From an uncultured Bacteroidales bacterium (GTDB lineage Bacteria > Bacteroidota > Bacteroidia > Bacteroidales > UBA932), in assembly GCA_944322715.1 (NCBI GenBank), contig CALUPT010000018.1, forward strand, positions 1 to 50,184: DNA of 50,184 nt, in the 5' to 3' direction. The notes below the pieces were generated by a model that was given only the letters and a program-made list of their open reading frames with translations, was not told the origin of the DNA and did no database searches. Within the stretch, counting starts at the first letter, position 1. Every line of letters begins with the position of its first letter. The translations under genes were made by a program, and so were the position numbers. Below are positions 1-7,682 of this stretch, piece after piece.

Positions 1-164
1 TTGACAAACTTTTCAAAGAACTCTTTTTATTTACCGCCAAAGCCGCTTAGGCTTGGCAAATTTTTAACGAACTATTGTAAACATTGAATTTACAGGTTGT
101 GCCATTAACAAATTTAATCCGCGAAGCCTGCCTTTTCAACCCTACTTGCGGATTAGGCAAAAAG

Positions 165-379
165 TTTTGCAGCCGGAACAAAAAATTGTCGTACCGGCAA
201 AAAATTTTGTCGATACGACAAAACAGACGTACGATATGGATTTCAGCCATCGCATCTCCGGCGTTTATGGCTCCCGCCCCGAAACAGTAAACATTTTGCT
301 GTTTCCGACAAAAACCGCCCAAAACATTTTGCTGTTTCCGACAAAAACCGCCCAAAACATTTTGCTGTTTCCGACAAAT
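165..379. repeat. Array of six imperfect TTTTG...CGACAAAA dyads
   Basis: Six copies of an about 20-base imperfect inverted repeat lie upstream of the ATPase gene at 413. The most symmetrical copy (205-223) has arms TTTTGTCG and CGACAAAA around three bases. Two diverged copies precede it (165-184 and 186-202). The last three copies (294-313, 327-346, 360-379) have the core TTTTGCTGTTTCCGACAAA and lie in an exact 33-base tandem repeat starting at 289. Because 33 is divisible by three, both strands read through the tandem part as 11-residue peptide repeats, which I take to be an artefact. The final copy supplies the probable -33 box of the ATPase promoter. The function is unknown; binding sites for a regulator are the simplest reading. 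Confidence 0.7.
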
Positions 380-391
380 TTGGTAGTATTG
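362..391 (+). promoter_or_regulatory. Probable promoter of the first ATPase gene
   Basis: TTG at 362-364 lies 19 bases before TAGTATTG (384-391), which differs from the Bacteroidota -7 consensus TAnnTTTG at one base. The -33 box lies inside the last dyad of the upstream repeat array, so a protein bound to that dyad would overlap RNA polymerase. Confidence 0.45.
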
Positions 392-412
392 CAAAAAATT
401 CATAGATAGAAT

Positions 413-1777
413 ATGGGGAACCGGATATTCAAACGCAAGATTTATGAGCGGATGCTCAAATGGAAACGGGAAAGCAACGGCAATACCGCCCTCCTGATAA
501 AAGGAGCGAGACGTATCGGGAAATCCACCATTGCTGAAACATTCGCCCGACAAGAATATGAATCATATATAATCATCGATTTTTCGATTGCTGACGATGC
601 TGTCAAAGAACTTTTTCTGCATATCTCGGATTTGAACTTCTTCTTCCTGAGATTGCAGTCATTGACAGGAGTATCATTGCACGAACGCAAGTCAGTAATC
701 ATTTTTGATGAAGTCCAGCTTTATCCCGTCGCCCGTCAAGCCATCAAACATCTGGTAAAAGATCGCAGATACGACTATATTGAAACCGGCTCGCTCCTTT
801 CAATCAAAAAAAATGTGAAAAACATAGTAATACCGAGCGAAGAAACACGAATTTCAATGTATCCCATGGATTATGAAGAATTTCTATGGGCTATAGGGAA
901 AACAGGTTCATACGAATTGATCAAATTTTCATACGAAAATTTCAAGGCTTTGGGGGAAGCTGTGAACCGTGAAATGATGAGAGAATTCCGTCTGTACATG
1001 CTCGTCGGAGGAATGCCGCAAGCAGTGGATGCCTATCTTGAATCAAACGATTTTTCGACAGTAGACAGCGTAAAACGGAACATTCTCGAACTGTATATTG
1101 ATGACTTTCGGAAAATAGATCCGTCAGGACGTATTTCCCGACTGTTTTCTTCAATACCTGCAGAACTTTCCCGCAATGTCATGCGGTACAAAGTCGGCAG
1201 CGTTATTGAAAACGCCACGGCATCGAGAATCAGCGAACTGTTGATGGACATGGCCGATTCCATGACTGTGAACTTTGCCTACCACGCAAACGATCCGAGT
1301 GTAGGCCTCGCACTTCATGCCGACTACAATTGTTTCAAAATATTCCTTGCCGATACCGGGCTGTTCGTGACTTTGGCTTTTATGGACAAAGATTATACTG
1401 AAAACGAGATATACAAAAAGCTCCTGTCCGACAAACTCGGGACCGATTTGGGCTATGTGTATGAAAATGTTGTGGCTCAGATGCTGAAAAGTGCAGGAAA
1501 TGAACTTTTTTACTATACCTTCAAGGAAAACGGCCCTGTGTCACCCGGTGAAGATGGGCCGGTCCGCAGCTATGAAATCGATTTCCTGTTGTCCCGTAAC
1601 AATAAAATCTGCCCTGTCGAAATAAAATCATCCGGATACAATTCCCATAAATCGCTTGACAGATTCCATGAAAAATATTCAGGCAGGACAATGCAACGCT
1701 ATCTTATATACACAAAAGATCTCAAAAAGGACAAGGACATTTTTTGCATTCCGGCATACATGTCGGCCATGATTTAA
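413..1777 (+). CDS. AAA ATPase with C-terminal PD-(D/E)XK-like fold (DUF4143 type)
   Basis: This is a 454-residue protein of the common bacterial AAA_14/DUF4143 ATPase family, whose cellular role is poorly known. Walker A is GARRIGKST (residues 31-39), Walker B is VIIFDE (95-100), and ETGSLL (124-129) is the sensor-like motif. The C-terminal part has a PD-(D/E)XK nuclease-like arrangement with D390, E403 and K405. The ATG at 413 is preceded by a plausible promoter and a dyad array. The gene is AT-richer than the housekeeping genes of the window, consistent with transfer. A paralogue lies at 5444-6784 on the other strand. The family call is firm; nuclease activity is inferred only from the motif. 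Confidence 0.85.
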   Translation: MGNRIFKRKIYERMLKWKRESNGNTALLIKGARRIGKSTIAETFARQEYESYIIIDFSIADDAVKELFLHISDLNFFFLRLQSLTGVSLHERKSVIIFDEVQLYPVARQAIKHLVKDRRYDYIETGSLLSIKKNVKNIVIPSEETRISMYPMDYEEFLWAIGKTGSYELIKFSYENFKALGEAVNREMMREFRLYMLVGGMPQAVDAYLESNDFSTVDSVKRNILELYIDDFRKIDPSGRISRLFSSIPAELSRNVMRYKVGSVIENATASRISELLMDMADSMTVNFAYHANDPSVGLALHADYNCFKIFLADTGLFVTLAFMDKDYTENEIYKKLLSDKLGTDLGYVYENVVAQMLKSAGNELFYYTFKENGPVSPGEDGPVRSYEIDFLLSRNNKICPVEIKSSGYNSHKSLDRFHEKYSGRTMQRYLIYTKDLKKDKDIFCIPAYMSAMI

Positions 1778-1781
1778 CTTT

Positions 1782-1849
1782 AGTCCTGACTAAGGCAGGA
1801 CTCTCTGCCGGTACGGGGGGTCCCGTAACAGGGCAGGCTTTGGCGGCAG
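1782..1849 (+). other. Nested inverted repeats between the ATPase and the SMR gene
   Basis: AGTCCTG (1782-1788) pairs with CAGGACT (1796-1802) around a 7-base loop. TACGGG (1812-1817) pairs with CCCGTA (1822-1827), inside an outer CTGCCG (1805-1810) and CGGCAG (1844-1849) pair. No T-run follows. The elements lie after the ATPase stop codon and before the predicted SMR start site, so they more likely form the 3' end of the ATPase transcript than a leader of the transporter. Confidence 0.45.
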
Positions 1850-1869
1850 AAATATTTGATATAAATTTG
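1840..1869 (+). promoter_or_regulatory. Promoter of the SMR transporter gene
   Basis: TTG (1840-1842, within TTTGG), a 19-base spacer and a perfect -7 box TAAATTTG (1862-1869). Transcription should begin near 1876, leaving a leader of about 20 bases before the ATG at 1896. Confidence 0.6.
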
Positions 1870-1895
1870 CAGGCGATTGTGCAATTCATACTATT

Positions 1896-2219
1896 ATGAA
1901 CTGGATTATACTGATTGTCGCCGGGATGTTCGAATCCGGATTTGCGTTCTGCCTCGGCAAGATGAAAGAAGTCTCCGGCACTGCATGGTGGTTATGGGGA
2001 GCAGGTTTCATAATCTGTCTGTCATTGAGCATGATTCTGCTCGCCAAGGCGGTCCAGACACTGCCGATAGGGACGGCATACCCTGTATGGACCGGCATAG
2101 GGGCAGTCGGGACAGTGCTTCTCGGCATCATATTCTTCAATGAACCCGCCTCATTCCTCCGGCTGTTCTTCATAACGACACTCATTGCATCGATAATAGG
2201 TCTGAAAATCGTGTCCTGA
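1896..2219 (+). CDS. SMR family transporter, Gdx/SugE-like
   Basis: This 107-residue protein has four hydrophobic segments, the size and topology of small multidrug resistance proteins, which act as dual-topology dimers in the inner membrane. Glu13 in the first helix (GMFES) matches the essential membrane glutamate of EmrE and Gdx. The segment PIGTAYPVWTGIGAVG resembles the SugE/Gdx branch, which exports guanidinium, more than the broad drug exporters. It is a single gene with its own promoter, so it is probably homodimeric. I found no recognisable guanidine riboswitch upstream. The family call is secure; the substrate is inferred. Confidence 0.88.
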   Translation: MNWIILIVAGMFESGFAFCLGKMKEVSGTAWWLWGAGFIICLSLSMILLAKAVQTLPIGTAYPVWTGIGAVGTVLLGIIFFNEPASFLRLFFITTLIASIIGLKIVS

Positions 2220-2287
2220 CTTCATACAGTTTCCGATAAAATCCGATACGGCAGGCAGGAAAATTTTCAGGATTCCGAAGAAACCGC

Positions 2288-2295
2288 TATTTTTG
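2288..2295 (+). promoter_or_regulatory. Probable promoter of the AEC permease gene
   Basis: TATTTTTG matches the TAnnTTTG -7 consensus. The -33 position, near 2264-2268, reads TTTTC and is weak. The predicted leader is about 80 bases long. Confidence 0.4.
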
Positions 2296-2381
2296 CGCCC
2301 CGAAAATTGGAAATTGCGTTTCCGGGCGACAGGCGAAGCCACATGGATTACGGCCTTACGCCAGAATAAAACGAAGAACCT

Positions 2382-3293
2382 ATGTTGACAATCATTTCAC
2401 AGATGGCTGCGCTGTTCATCCTGATTCTCGTGGGATACGGCGCGGCGAAACTCAAGATAATAGACGGACGCTTCTCGCAGCAGCTGTCGGTGTTCGTGAT
2501 AAATATCAGCAGCCCTTGCCTGATAGTCTCCTCGGTAATGGGTGACATCTCGCCGGACAAGGGACTGATTCTGCCGGTACTGGCCATAGGCTGCGTGACA
2601 TACGCATTCTTCGTGGCTGTGGCAATGCTCCTTTCGCGCATCATAACGAAAAACAAGGACATGCAGGGCATCTACGGATTCATGCTGACTTTCGGCAATG
2701 TCGGCTTCATCGGCTACCCGATCGTCGCCTCGATTTTCGGGAAATACGCCATTTTCTATGCGAGCCTGCTGAACATCCCGTTCACCCTTCTGGCATTCTC
2801 GCTCGGGAAAAAGATGATACAGGGAGGCTCCGGAGGGCTGAAGCTGGACTGGAAAATCCTTGTAAGCCCGGCCATGATAGCCTGCTACCTGTCCACCCTG
2901 ATAGTGGTGTTCGACATAAAAGGGCTGCCGAACCTGATAACAACTCCGATAACCCTCCTCGGGAACATCACCGTCCCGGCCGCCCTGCTTATAATAGGCA
3001 CATCCATGGCCCAGATGGACCTGCGGCGGATTTTCTCCGGGAAACTGGTCTGGGGCATATCTGTCCTCCGCCTGCTGGTCCTGCCGATAGTCATCTACTA
3101 TTTCACCCGCCTCATAGGCTTCAGCGGCGACATCCTCGGCATCAACACCGTCCTCGCGGCCATGCCTGTCGGCACTTACGGGGCAATGTTCTGCCTCCAG
3201 TACGGCAAGGACGAGACCGTCATGGTCCAGGGCATCCTCATCTCCACCCTGCTGTCGATTCTCAGTATCCCGCTGATCACGCAGATACTGTAA
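2382..3293 (+). CDS. AEC family (auxin efflux carrier type) permease
   Basis: This 303-residue, strongly hydrophobic protein has about ten predicted membrane helices split into two halves by a more polar stretch around residues 145-155, the pattern of the bacterial AEC (BART superfamily) transporters. The N-terminal helix with LVGYGAAKLKIID and the following NISSPCLIVSS segment are typical of the family. Characterised bacterial members move malate, malonate or other small anions, but nothing here fixes the substrate. The gene stands alone, 162 bases after the SMR gene, and is followed by a perfect dyad that may terminate it. Confidence 0.85.
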   Translation: MLTIISQMAALFILILVGYGAAKLKIIDGRFSQQLSVFVINISSPCLIVSSVMGDISPDKGLILPVLAIGCVTYAFFVAVAMLLSRIITKNKDMQGIYGFMLTFGNVGFIGYPIVASIFGKYAIFYASLLNIPFTLLAFSLGKKMIQGGSGGLKLDWKILVSPAMIACYLSTLIVVFDIKGLPNLITTPITLLGNITVPAALLIIGTSMAQMDLRRIFSGKLVWGISVLRLLVLPIVIYYFTRLIGFSGDILGINTVLAAMPVGTYGAMFCLQYGKDETVMVQGILISTLLSILSIPLITQIL

Positions 3294-3359
3294 AAGCAGA
3301 CACCCTTGATTCCTAATGTATCAAAATGAGTGTTTTTTATAAAAAACAAAAATGGTATA

Positions 3360-3382
3360 AAAGTGTTTTTTAAAAACACTTT
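3360..3382. terminator. Perfect 11-base inverted repeat, possible bidirectional terminator
   Basis: AAAGTGTTTTT (3360-3370) and AAAAACACTTT (3372-3382) are perfect arms around one base. A looser A/T dyad lies just upstream (3327-3350). The element separates the AEC gene from a minus-strand unknown gene that ends at 3409, so it could terminate both. It is AT-rich and lacks a GC stem, so an operator role is also possible. Confidence 0.4.
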
Positions 3383-3408
3383 ATATTGTAGAGCATTCTG
3401 GAAAAAAT

Positions 3409-3763
3409 TCACAGCGGTTGGCCTTCTTTATAGGAAGCGAACAGGCAGTCCGGATTTTCATAATACATTGAACTGTTGTAGTTCTCTATGCTGTCTGTTA
3501 TCCATGAATTATAGACTTCCACCAATGCCGGTACGGGTTCTGCACCCGTCTCGTTACAGACATCGACTATAAGCCTTTGGAAAACCTTGCCGATATCCCA
3601 CCCAATGTGAAGGCACACGATACCGGCAGTCTGCGACATTGTCATAGTCTCCGGCTTTTATTCCTGCGCGCATTTCAACTGCAGACAAAAAACCGAAAAG
3701 TTCGGAGTAAATTAACCTCCTTGAGGTATTGCCAATAAGCGAAATAATTACTATTTTTGACAT
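3409..3763 (-). pseudogene. Unrecognised small gene, probably frameshifted
   Basis: I do not recognise this gene. Reading from an ATG at 3763, the first frame gives a plausible start (MSKIVIISLIGNTSRRLIYS) and stays convincing to about 3645. The neighbouring frame then reads smoothly from near 3645 to a stop at 3409, giving segments such as AGIVCLHIGWDIGKVFQRL. Joining the frames at about 3640-3650 would give a protein of about 118 residues without internal stops, which suggests a one-base frameshift. Alternatively, only the 78-residue part from the ATG at 3645 is expressed. The gene is divergent from hipBA, and its start codon lies inside one of the hipBA operator-like sites, so it may once have been part of that module. 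Confidence 0.4.
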
Positions 3764-3774
3764 ATTATTTTATG
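3756..3774. promoter_or_regulatory. Operator-like site 1 upstream of hipBA
   Basis: TTTGACATATTATTTTATG matches the 19-base site at 3797-3815 except at two positions. Within it, CATA and TATG form a dyad. The sites are exactly 41 bases apart, about four helical turns, placing them on the same face of the DNA. Antitoxins of the HipB type usually repress their own operon by binding such paired sites; that role is inferred here. Confidence 0.5.
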
Positions 3775-3796
3775 CGATAGATAGACACATTTTCGA

Positions 3797-3815
3797 TTTG
3801 ACATAATATATTATG
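3797..3815. promoter_or_regulatory. Operator-like site 2 overlapping the hipB start codon
   Basis: TTTGACATAATATATTATG contains the perfect 14-base palindrome CATAATATATTATG (3802-3815), whose last three bases are the hipB ATG. It is the partner of the site at 3756-3774. Binding here would block transcription or translation initiation of the operon. Confidence 0.5.
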
Positions 3816-4124
3816 GAATATAGTTTTGATATTTTTGACAAGAATCCTGAGCGTCTGGCAACAATTCTGGCAGAAAACTGCCGTAAGCGCAGGCTTGATA
3901 AAGGCCTGAGCAGGCGTAATCTCTCTGAAATAACAGGCATTCCGGAACCGACACTCGAGCGTTTCGAAACCAGAGGAAAGATATCCCTTGAGGCATTCCT
4001 GAAATTGGTTGTAGAATTCGGCTGGTTCGATGAAATGAGTGCCATTATGAATAAAAGCAAGTTCACCACAGGAGAGGAACTTGAGACTATAAATAAGAAT
4101 CAGGGAAGAAAGAAAGGGCGATGA
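3813..4124 (+). CDS. hipB: HipB-like antitoxin, XRE family helix-turn-helix protein
   Basis: This 103-residue DNA-binding protein has an XRE-type helix-turn-helix at about residues 15-72 (KGLSRRNLSEITGIPEPTLERFE is the core) and a basic tail. It directly precedes hipA and overlaps it by four bases (ATGA), the usual arrangement of type II toxin-antitoxin operons, where HipB binds and restrains HipA and represses the promoter. Two operator-like repeats lie immediately upstream, one including its start codon. It is slightly longer than E. coli HipB (88 residues). The role follows from the fold and the neighbour. Confidence 0.82.
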   Translation: MEYSFDIFDKNPERLATILAENCRKRRLDKGLSRRNLSEITGIPEPTLERFETRGKISLEAFLKLVVEFGWFDEMSAIMNKSKFTTGEELETINKNQGRKKGR

Positions 4125-5251
4125 AAGATATTCTGAAAATAACAGTTTCATTAGATGGACGTATTGTCGGTACATTGCAGATGACACCCGAAAGAGACCG
4201 ATGCGTGTTCGAGTACGACAAGGATTGGATTGCAATCGGTTTCTCGATATCCCCATGGGAATTGCCGCTCCAGACAGGACTCATATATTCGAAGGAAAAT
4301 AGTTTTGTCGGCGGATTTGCCGCATTTGAGGACAGCATGCCGGATGGATATGGTCTTTACCTGCTTGACAGGATGCTTCATCGTGAAGGCAGTTCATTGG
4401 GCGGACTGTCCCCTCTTCAGAGGCTGTCCTTGGTCGGCAGTTCCGGAATGGGGGCACTATGCTATAAGCCTGAAATTTTCAAAGAGCATACTGCTGCCCT
4501 CACATACAACGACTTTGACGAACTTCAGCGTAAAGCGCTTGATGTACTCTCCGAGAAAAGCGATGCTGATGCATCTTTCTTGTACTACAATAGCCGTAAT
4601 TCAGGCGGAGCAAGGCCAAAGGCGGTATATAAGGCAGCTGACGGCTCGGACTGGATAGTAAAATTCAGACATATATACGATTCCTCAGATATTGGCAGAA
4701 TTGAATATCAATACATGAGAACCGCACAGAAATGCGGGATTGACATTCCGGAAATCCGTCTCATTAATGAGCGATACTTCTCAATCAAAAGATTCGATAT
4801 CAAAGAAGGCCATCGCATCCATACGCTCACTGCGGCAGCCCTGCTGCAGTCCAATTTCCGCACTCAGAGCATAGATTACGTAAACCTCCTTGCCCTGACC
4901 GGCTACCTCACACAAGATCCGGCACAAGTGGAGCAGATGTTCCGCAGGATGGTTTTCAATGTCGTATGCGACAATAAAGATGATCACGCCAAGAACTTCA
5001 GTTTTCTATGCGAAAACGGCAAATGGTCACTTGCACCCGCATACGACATTACCTATTCCCCGGAAGGCACCGGAGGCGAACATGCTACATCTGTCAGATA
5101 TTCGGGCAACCCAAGCCTTGAAGACATAATTTCTGCCGGCACCGGTATTCGCATAAGCAGAAAACGCTGCATTGAAATTATCGATGAAATCGAATCTGTC
5201 TGCTACGCAGAACTTGACATTGATAAAACAGTAAAAATCAAAAAGCAATAG
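4121..5251 (+). CDS. hipA: HipA-like serine/threonine kinase toxin
   Basis: This 376-residue protein has the HipA two-part structure: an N-terminal couple_hipA-type domain (about 1-100) and a kinase-like C-terminal domain. The SGGARPK segment (161-167) corresponds to the nucleotide-binding region, NKDDHAKNFS (285-294) carries the catalytic aspartate (D287), and APAYDITY (305-312) carries the metal-binding aspartate (D309). E. coli HipA phosphorylates glutamyl-tRNA synthetase and halts translation; the target here is not known. It is shorter than E. coli HipA (440 residues) but keeps every motif I could check, so it looks active. It is translationally coupled to hipB by an ATGA overlap. Confidence 0.88.
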   Translation: MKDILKITVSLDGRIVGTLQMTPERDRCVFEYDKDWIAIGFSISPWELPLQTGLIYSKENSFVGGFAAFEDSMPDGYGLYLLDRMLHREGSSLGGLSPLQRLSLVGSSGMGALCYKPEIFKEHTAALTYNDFDELQRKALDVLSEKSDADASFLYYNSRNSGGARPKAVYKAADGSDWIVKFRHIYDSSDIGRIEYQYMRTAQKCGIDIPEIRLINERYFSIKRFDIKEGHRIHTLTAAALLQSNFRTQSIDYVNLLALTGYLTQDPAQVEQMFRRMVFNVVCDNKDDHAKNFSFLCENGKWSLAPAYDITYSPEGTGGEHATSVRYSGNPSLEDIISAGTGIRISRKRCIEIIDEIESVCYAELDIDKTVKIKKQ

Positions 5252-5443
5252 AAACATAGCATCGCCGCCGTTTACATGAGGGCTACCGCTACATTATTGC
5301 AGCGGCAATTATCGTAAATATAATAATGTGACCAGCCTGTCCTTAATACAAAAAGCCGAAAGCCCATAGCGGAATTTTTCTGAAAAAATCCAAGGAAATA
5401 AATCGCCGGTTTTGCAAAAATACAAAGAAATATATCCCTTTAC

Positions 5444-6784
5444 TCACTCAGATACTCTGATATCTGCAAGCCTCAACAGGTTTTCGGTCCAGCAGGCCAA
5501 AGGTGACGGACAGCTGAGCAATCCTCCGTTATACTGGAGATTCTGAAAAGAATATCTGATGCGGCAATTCGGATTATATTTCCTGGTGTATTCCGAAAGA
5601 CTCCGTCCGCTTATCCTGTTTTCGGCTTTTACTTCCATCGGGATTATTTCCGCGCCCAACTGTGTCACGAACTCCACCTCGGCTGTATTGCCGGAAGTCC
5701 AATAATATGGCTTATCACCGTCAAGTACCGATACAAGAGCCTGCAGAACCATATTCTCCGCCATTGCACCTTTAAATTCCGTATATCCGGAATTGCCATC
5801 CAAGACCACTTCTGGAGGGATATTCGCAAGGCGCCTCAAAAGACCGCAGTCACTCACATACACCTTGAACGAATCGATATCCGAATATGCGCTCAGAGGC
5901 ATTCCCGGCTTGGACACATTGAATATCCTGTATATCAGGCCGGCATCTTCCAGCCATGTCAAGGCATCTTCATAATCCTTTGCGCGGGCACCCGTCCTTA
6001 TGACTTTATAAATGAACTTCCTGTTTTCCTTGGACAGTTGCGACGGAAGCGAGTGCCACAGAGCATTTATCCGCGACACCTGCAGCGGCTCAACATATTT
6101 TGAAAAATCAAGTTCATACATATCGAGAATTTCCCGGAGTTCATCGTCGACAGCCCTCATGCCATGATTGTCCATAAGTTTCACCGCTGCCGCAGGCATT
6201 CCCCCACAGACGGAATAACGCTTGTACTCCAGAACAAGTTTATTCAGAATGATTTCCGGCAAATGTTCCAACGACTGCAGATTCTCGACAAACTGATATG
6301 TCCTGCTGTCGGATGCGGCAAGAAACTCCTTGAATGTCAACGGAAGCATCGTCAAGGTCTTGACCTTTCCGACCGGCACCGACATCCGCTTCCGCTTTAC
6401 GGCGACTCCCAACAGTGACCCGGCAGCTATAATATGATATCCGGGAGCTTCTTCATAAAAATACTTGAGACTGTTCAATGCCTCTTCGCATTCCTGGATC
6501 TCATCAAAAACTATCAGGGTCCTGCCTGCAATTATCGGGACATCGGAATACAATGACAGTCCCCGCACAAGTCTTTCCGGATCTTTTGTATCCTTGAATA
6601 CCGACTTCAGTTCAGGAGTCCGGTCGAAATCAAATTTGACACAGTGTTCGAAACATTCCTTTCCGAACGCTTCCATGACCCAGGTCTTCCCCGTCTGTCT
6701 TGCTCCGCGCAAAAGAACCGGTTTCCTGTCTGACGCATCCTTCCATTTTTTCAGCGTCTCTGTCATTTCTCTCTTGAACTCCAT
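5444..6784 (-). CDS. AAA ATPase with C-terminal PD-(D/E)XK-like fold (DUF4143 type), second copy
   Basis: This 446-residue relative of the protein at 413-1777 has Walker A GARQTGKT (27-34), Walker B LIVFDE (90-95) and sensor-like AAGSLLGV (118-125). The C-terminal nuclease-like motif is E371, E384 and K386, with glutamate where the first copy has aspartate. The two proteins are clearly diverged, so this is not a recent duplication. The gene converges on hipA and lies downstream of a probable promoter at 6845-6876 and a 5' UTR dyad. Such ATPases are frequent and patchy in Bacteroidales; their function is unsettled. Confidence 0.85.
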   Translation of the reverse strand: MEFKREMTETLKKWKDASDRKPVLLRGARQTGKTWVMEAFGKECFEHCVKFDFDRTPELKSVFKDTKDPERLVRGLSLYSDVPIIAGRTLIVFDEIQECEEALNSLKYFYEEAPGYHIIAAGSLLGVAVKRKRMSVPVGKVKTLTMLPLTFKEFLAASDSRTYQFVENLQSLEHLPEIILNKLVLEYKRYSVCGGMPAAAVKLMDNHGMRAVDDELREILDMYELDFSKYVEPLQVSRINALWHSLPSQLSKENRKFIYKVIRTGARAKDYEDALTWLEDAGLIYRIFNVSKPGMPLSAYSDIDSFKVYVSDCGLLRRLANIPPEVVLDGNSGYTEFKGAMAENMVLQALVSVLDGDKPYYWTSGNTAEVEFVTQLGAEIIPMEVKAENRISGRSLSEYTRKYNPNCRIRYSFQNLQYNGGLLSCPSPLACWTENLLRLADIRVSE

Positions 6785-6797
6785 AATTCACACTATT

Positions 6798-6837
6798 AAG
6801 TATGGAAAAATGTAAAAAATCACACAAATCCATACTT
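6798..6837 (-). promoter_or_regulatory. Inverted repeat in the 5' UTR of the second ATPase gene
   Basis: AAGTATGGA (6798-6806) and TCCATACTT (6829-6837) are perfect 9-base arms around 22 bases. The predicted transcript starts near 6838, so the dyad would open the messenger RNA and end 14 bases before the ATG. It could be a 5' stabilising hairpin or a DNA operator. Confidence 0.45.
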
Positions 6838-6844
6838 GTTTATG

Positions 6845-6876
6845 CAAATATATGAATTTTCATCGTTTTTATGCAA
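6845..6876 (-). promoter_or_regulatory. Probable promoter of the second ATPase gene
   Basis: On the minus strand, TTG (6876-6874) and TATATTTG (6852-6845) are separated by 21 bases, slightly more than the usual 19. The -7 box matches the consensus perfectly. Confidence 0.4.
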
Positions 6877-6897
6877 AATTGGAATCTGATTCCAGAA

Positions 6898-7506
6898 TCA
6901 CATTCTGTCGGTAAAAAGGATGCCGTCAAGGTGGTCGGTCTCGTGCTGGAAGATGACGGCGGTGAAGCCGCTGACGGTGTCTCGCACGGTCTCCAAAGTG
7001 CGGACATCCACATAACTGATGACTACTGTCTGCGAACGTTCCACTTCGCCGTATATTTCCGGTATGGACAGGCAGCCTTCGGGGCCGGTCTGTTTCTCAT
7101 CGGACAGGTACTCCACACGGATATTGGGATAGACCTCGAACGGCTCTCCGGCCTTGTCGAATCTCTGGACGGCAACCACCCGCCTTTTCAGGCCCACCTG
7201 CGGGGCGGCAATGCCGACTCCGTCCTGTGTGGAATCGGTGACTGTGGCTACCATCCTCTCCGAAAGCCGTCCGAACCGCTCCGAACGCAATGTTTTCAGA
7301 GAAAAATCTGTACATTCGGAGCGGAGAATCAGCGAATCCTCCCTGTCGTCCACAGTCAGCACTCTCATAATCCCCTCCGCATCGATGATATCCTTTTCAG
7401 CCCTGGTCAGACGGGATGCATTATCCGCAGTACAGCCGCACACTGCAGCCAGAACAGCCATCACAAATCCTCCGGCCAAAATAAAATCCCTGGTTCCTGT
7501 CTTCAT
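6898..7506 (-). CDS. Peptide deformylase homologue with a lipoprotein signal
   Basis: This 202-residue protein contains all three peptide deformylase motifs: GVGIAAPQ (96-103), EGCLS (143-147, metal-ligand Cys145) and HETDH (188-192, ligands His188 and His192 with catalytic Glu189). The enzyme family removes the formyl group from nascent N-termini in the cytoplasm. Unusually, this copy begins with a charged n-region, a hydrophobic stretch and a possible lipobox ending at Cys23 or Cys25 (AAVCGC), followed by a spacer of about 45 residues. It is therefore predicted to be exported and lipid-anchored. I chose the ATG at 7506 because ten further codons upstream have no signal-peptide character. 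Substrate and location are inferred; a housekeeping deformylase presumably exists elsewhere. Confidence 0.82.
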   Translation of the reverse strand: MKTGTRDFILAGGFVMAVLAAVCGCTADNASRLTRAEKDIIDAEGIMRVLTVDDREDSLILRSECTDFSLKTLRSERFGRLSERMVATVTDSTQDGVGIAAPQVGLKRRVVAVQRFDKAGEPFEVYPNIRVEYLSDEKQTGPEGCLSIPEIYGEVERSQTVVISYVDVRTLETVRDTVSGFTAVIFQHETDHLDGILFTDRM

Positions 7507-7682
7507 TTTCAGTACAATTTCCAGACAAAAATACAAAATCTGTGATTATTCATCCGCCAACTTGGTGAATGAAAACCGGCCGACTTGCCGAATATGCGTC
7601 AGAAATCCTTGATAATCAACAGAAAGGCTGCTACGGCAAAAATGGGAACGCCGGCTGCGGCAAGTTCAGCAAAACAAAATAT

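Noticed and set aside
289..379. CRISPR-like repeat
   Set aside because: The three units follow each other head to tail with a 33-base period and no unique spacers; no cas genes are nearby.
47..553. Minus-strand 168-codon frame across the dyad array
   Set aside because: Its length comes from the 33-base tandem repeat, which stays open on both strands; it overlaps the promoter and start of the ATPase gene and gives a cysteine/arginine-rich repetitive peptide.
1782..1849. Possible riboswitch upstream of the SMR transporter
   Set aside because: The nested hairpins are convincing, but the good promoter at 1840-1869 starts transcription downstream of them, and none of the conserved guanidine riboswitch motifs I know is present.
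6871..7545. Plus-strand frame antisense to the deformylase gene
   Set aside because: The deformylase frame contains all three catalytic motifs, while this frame shows none.
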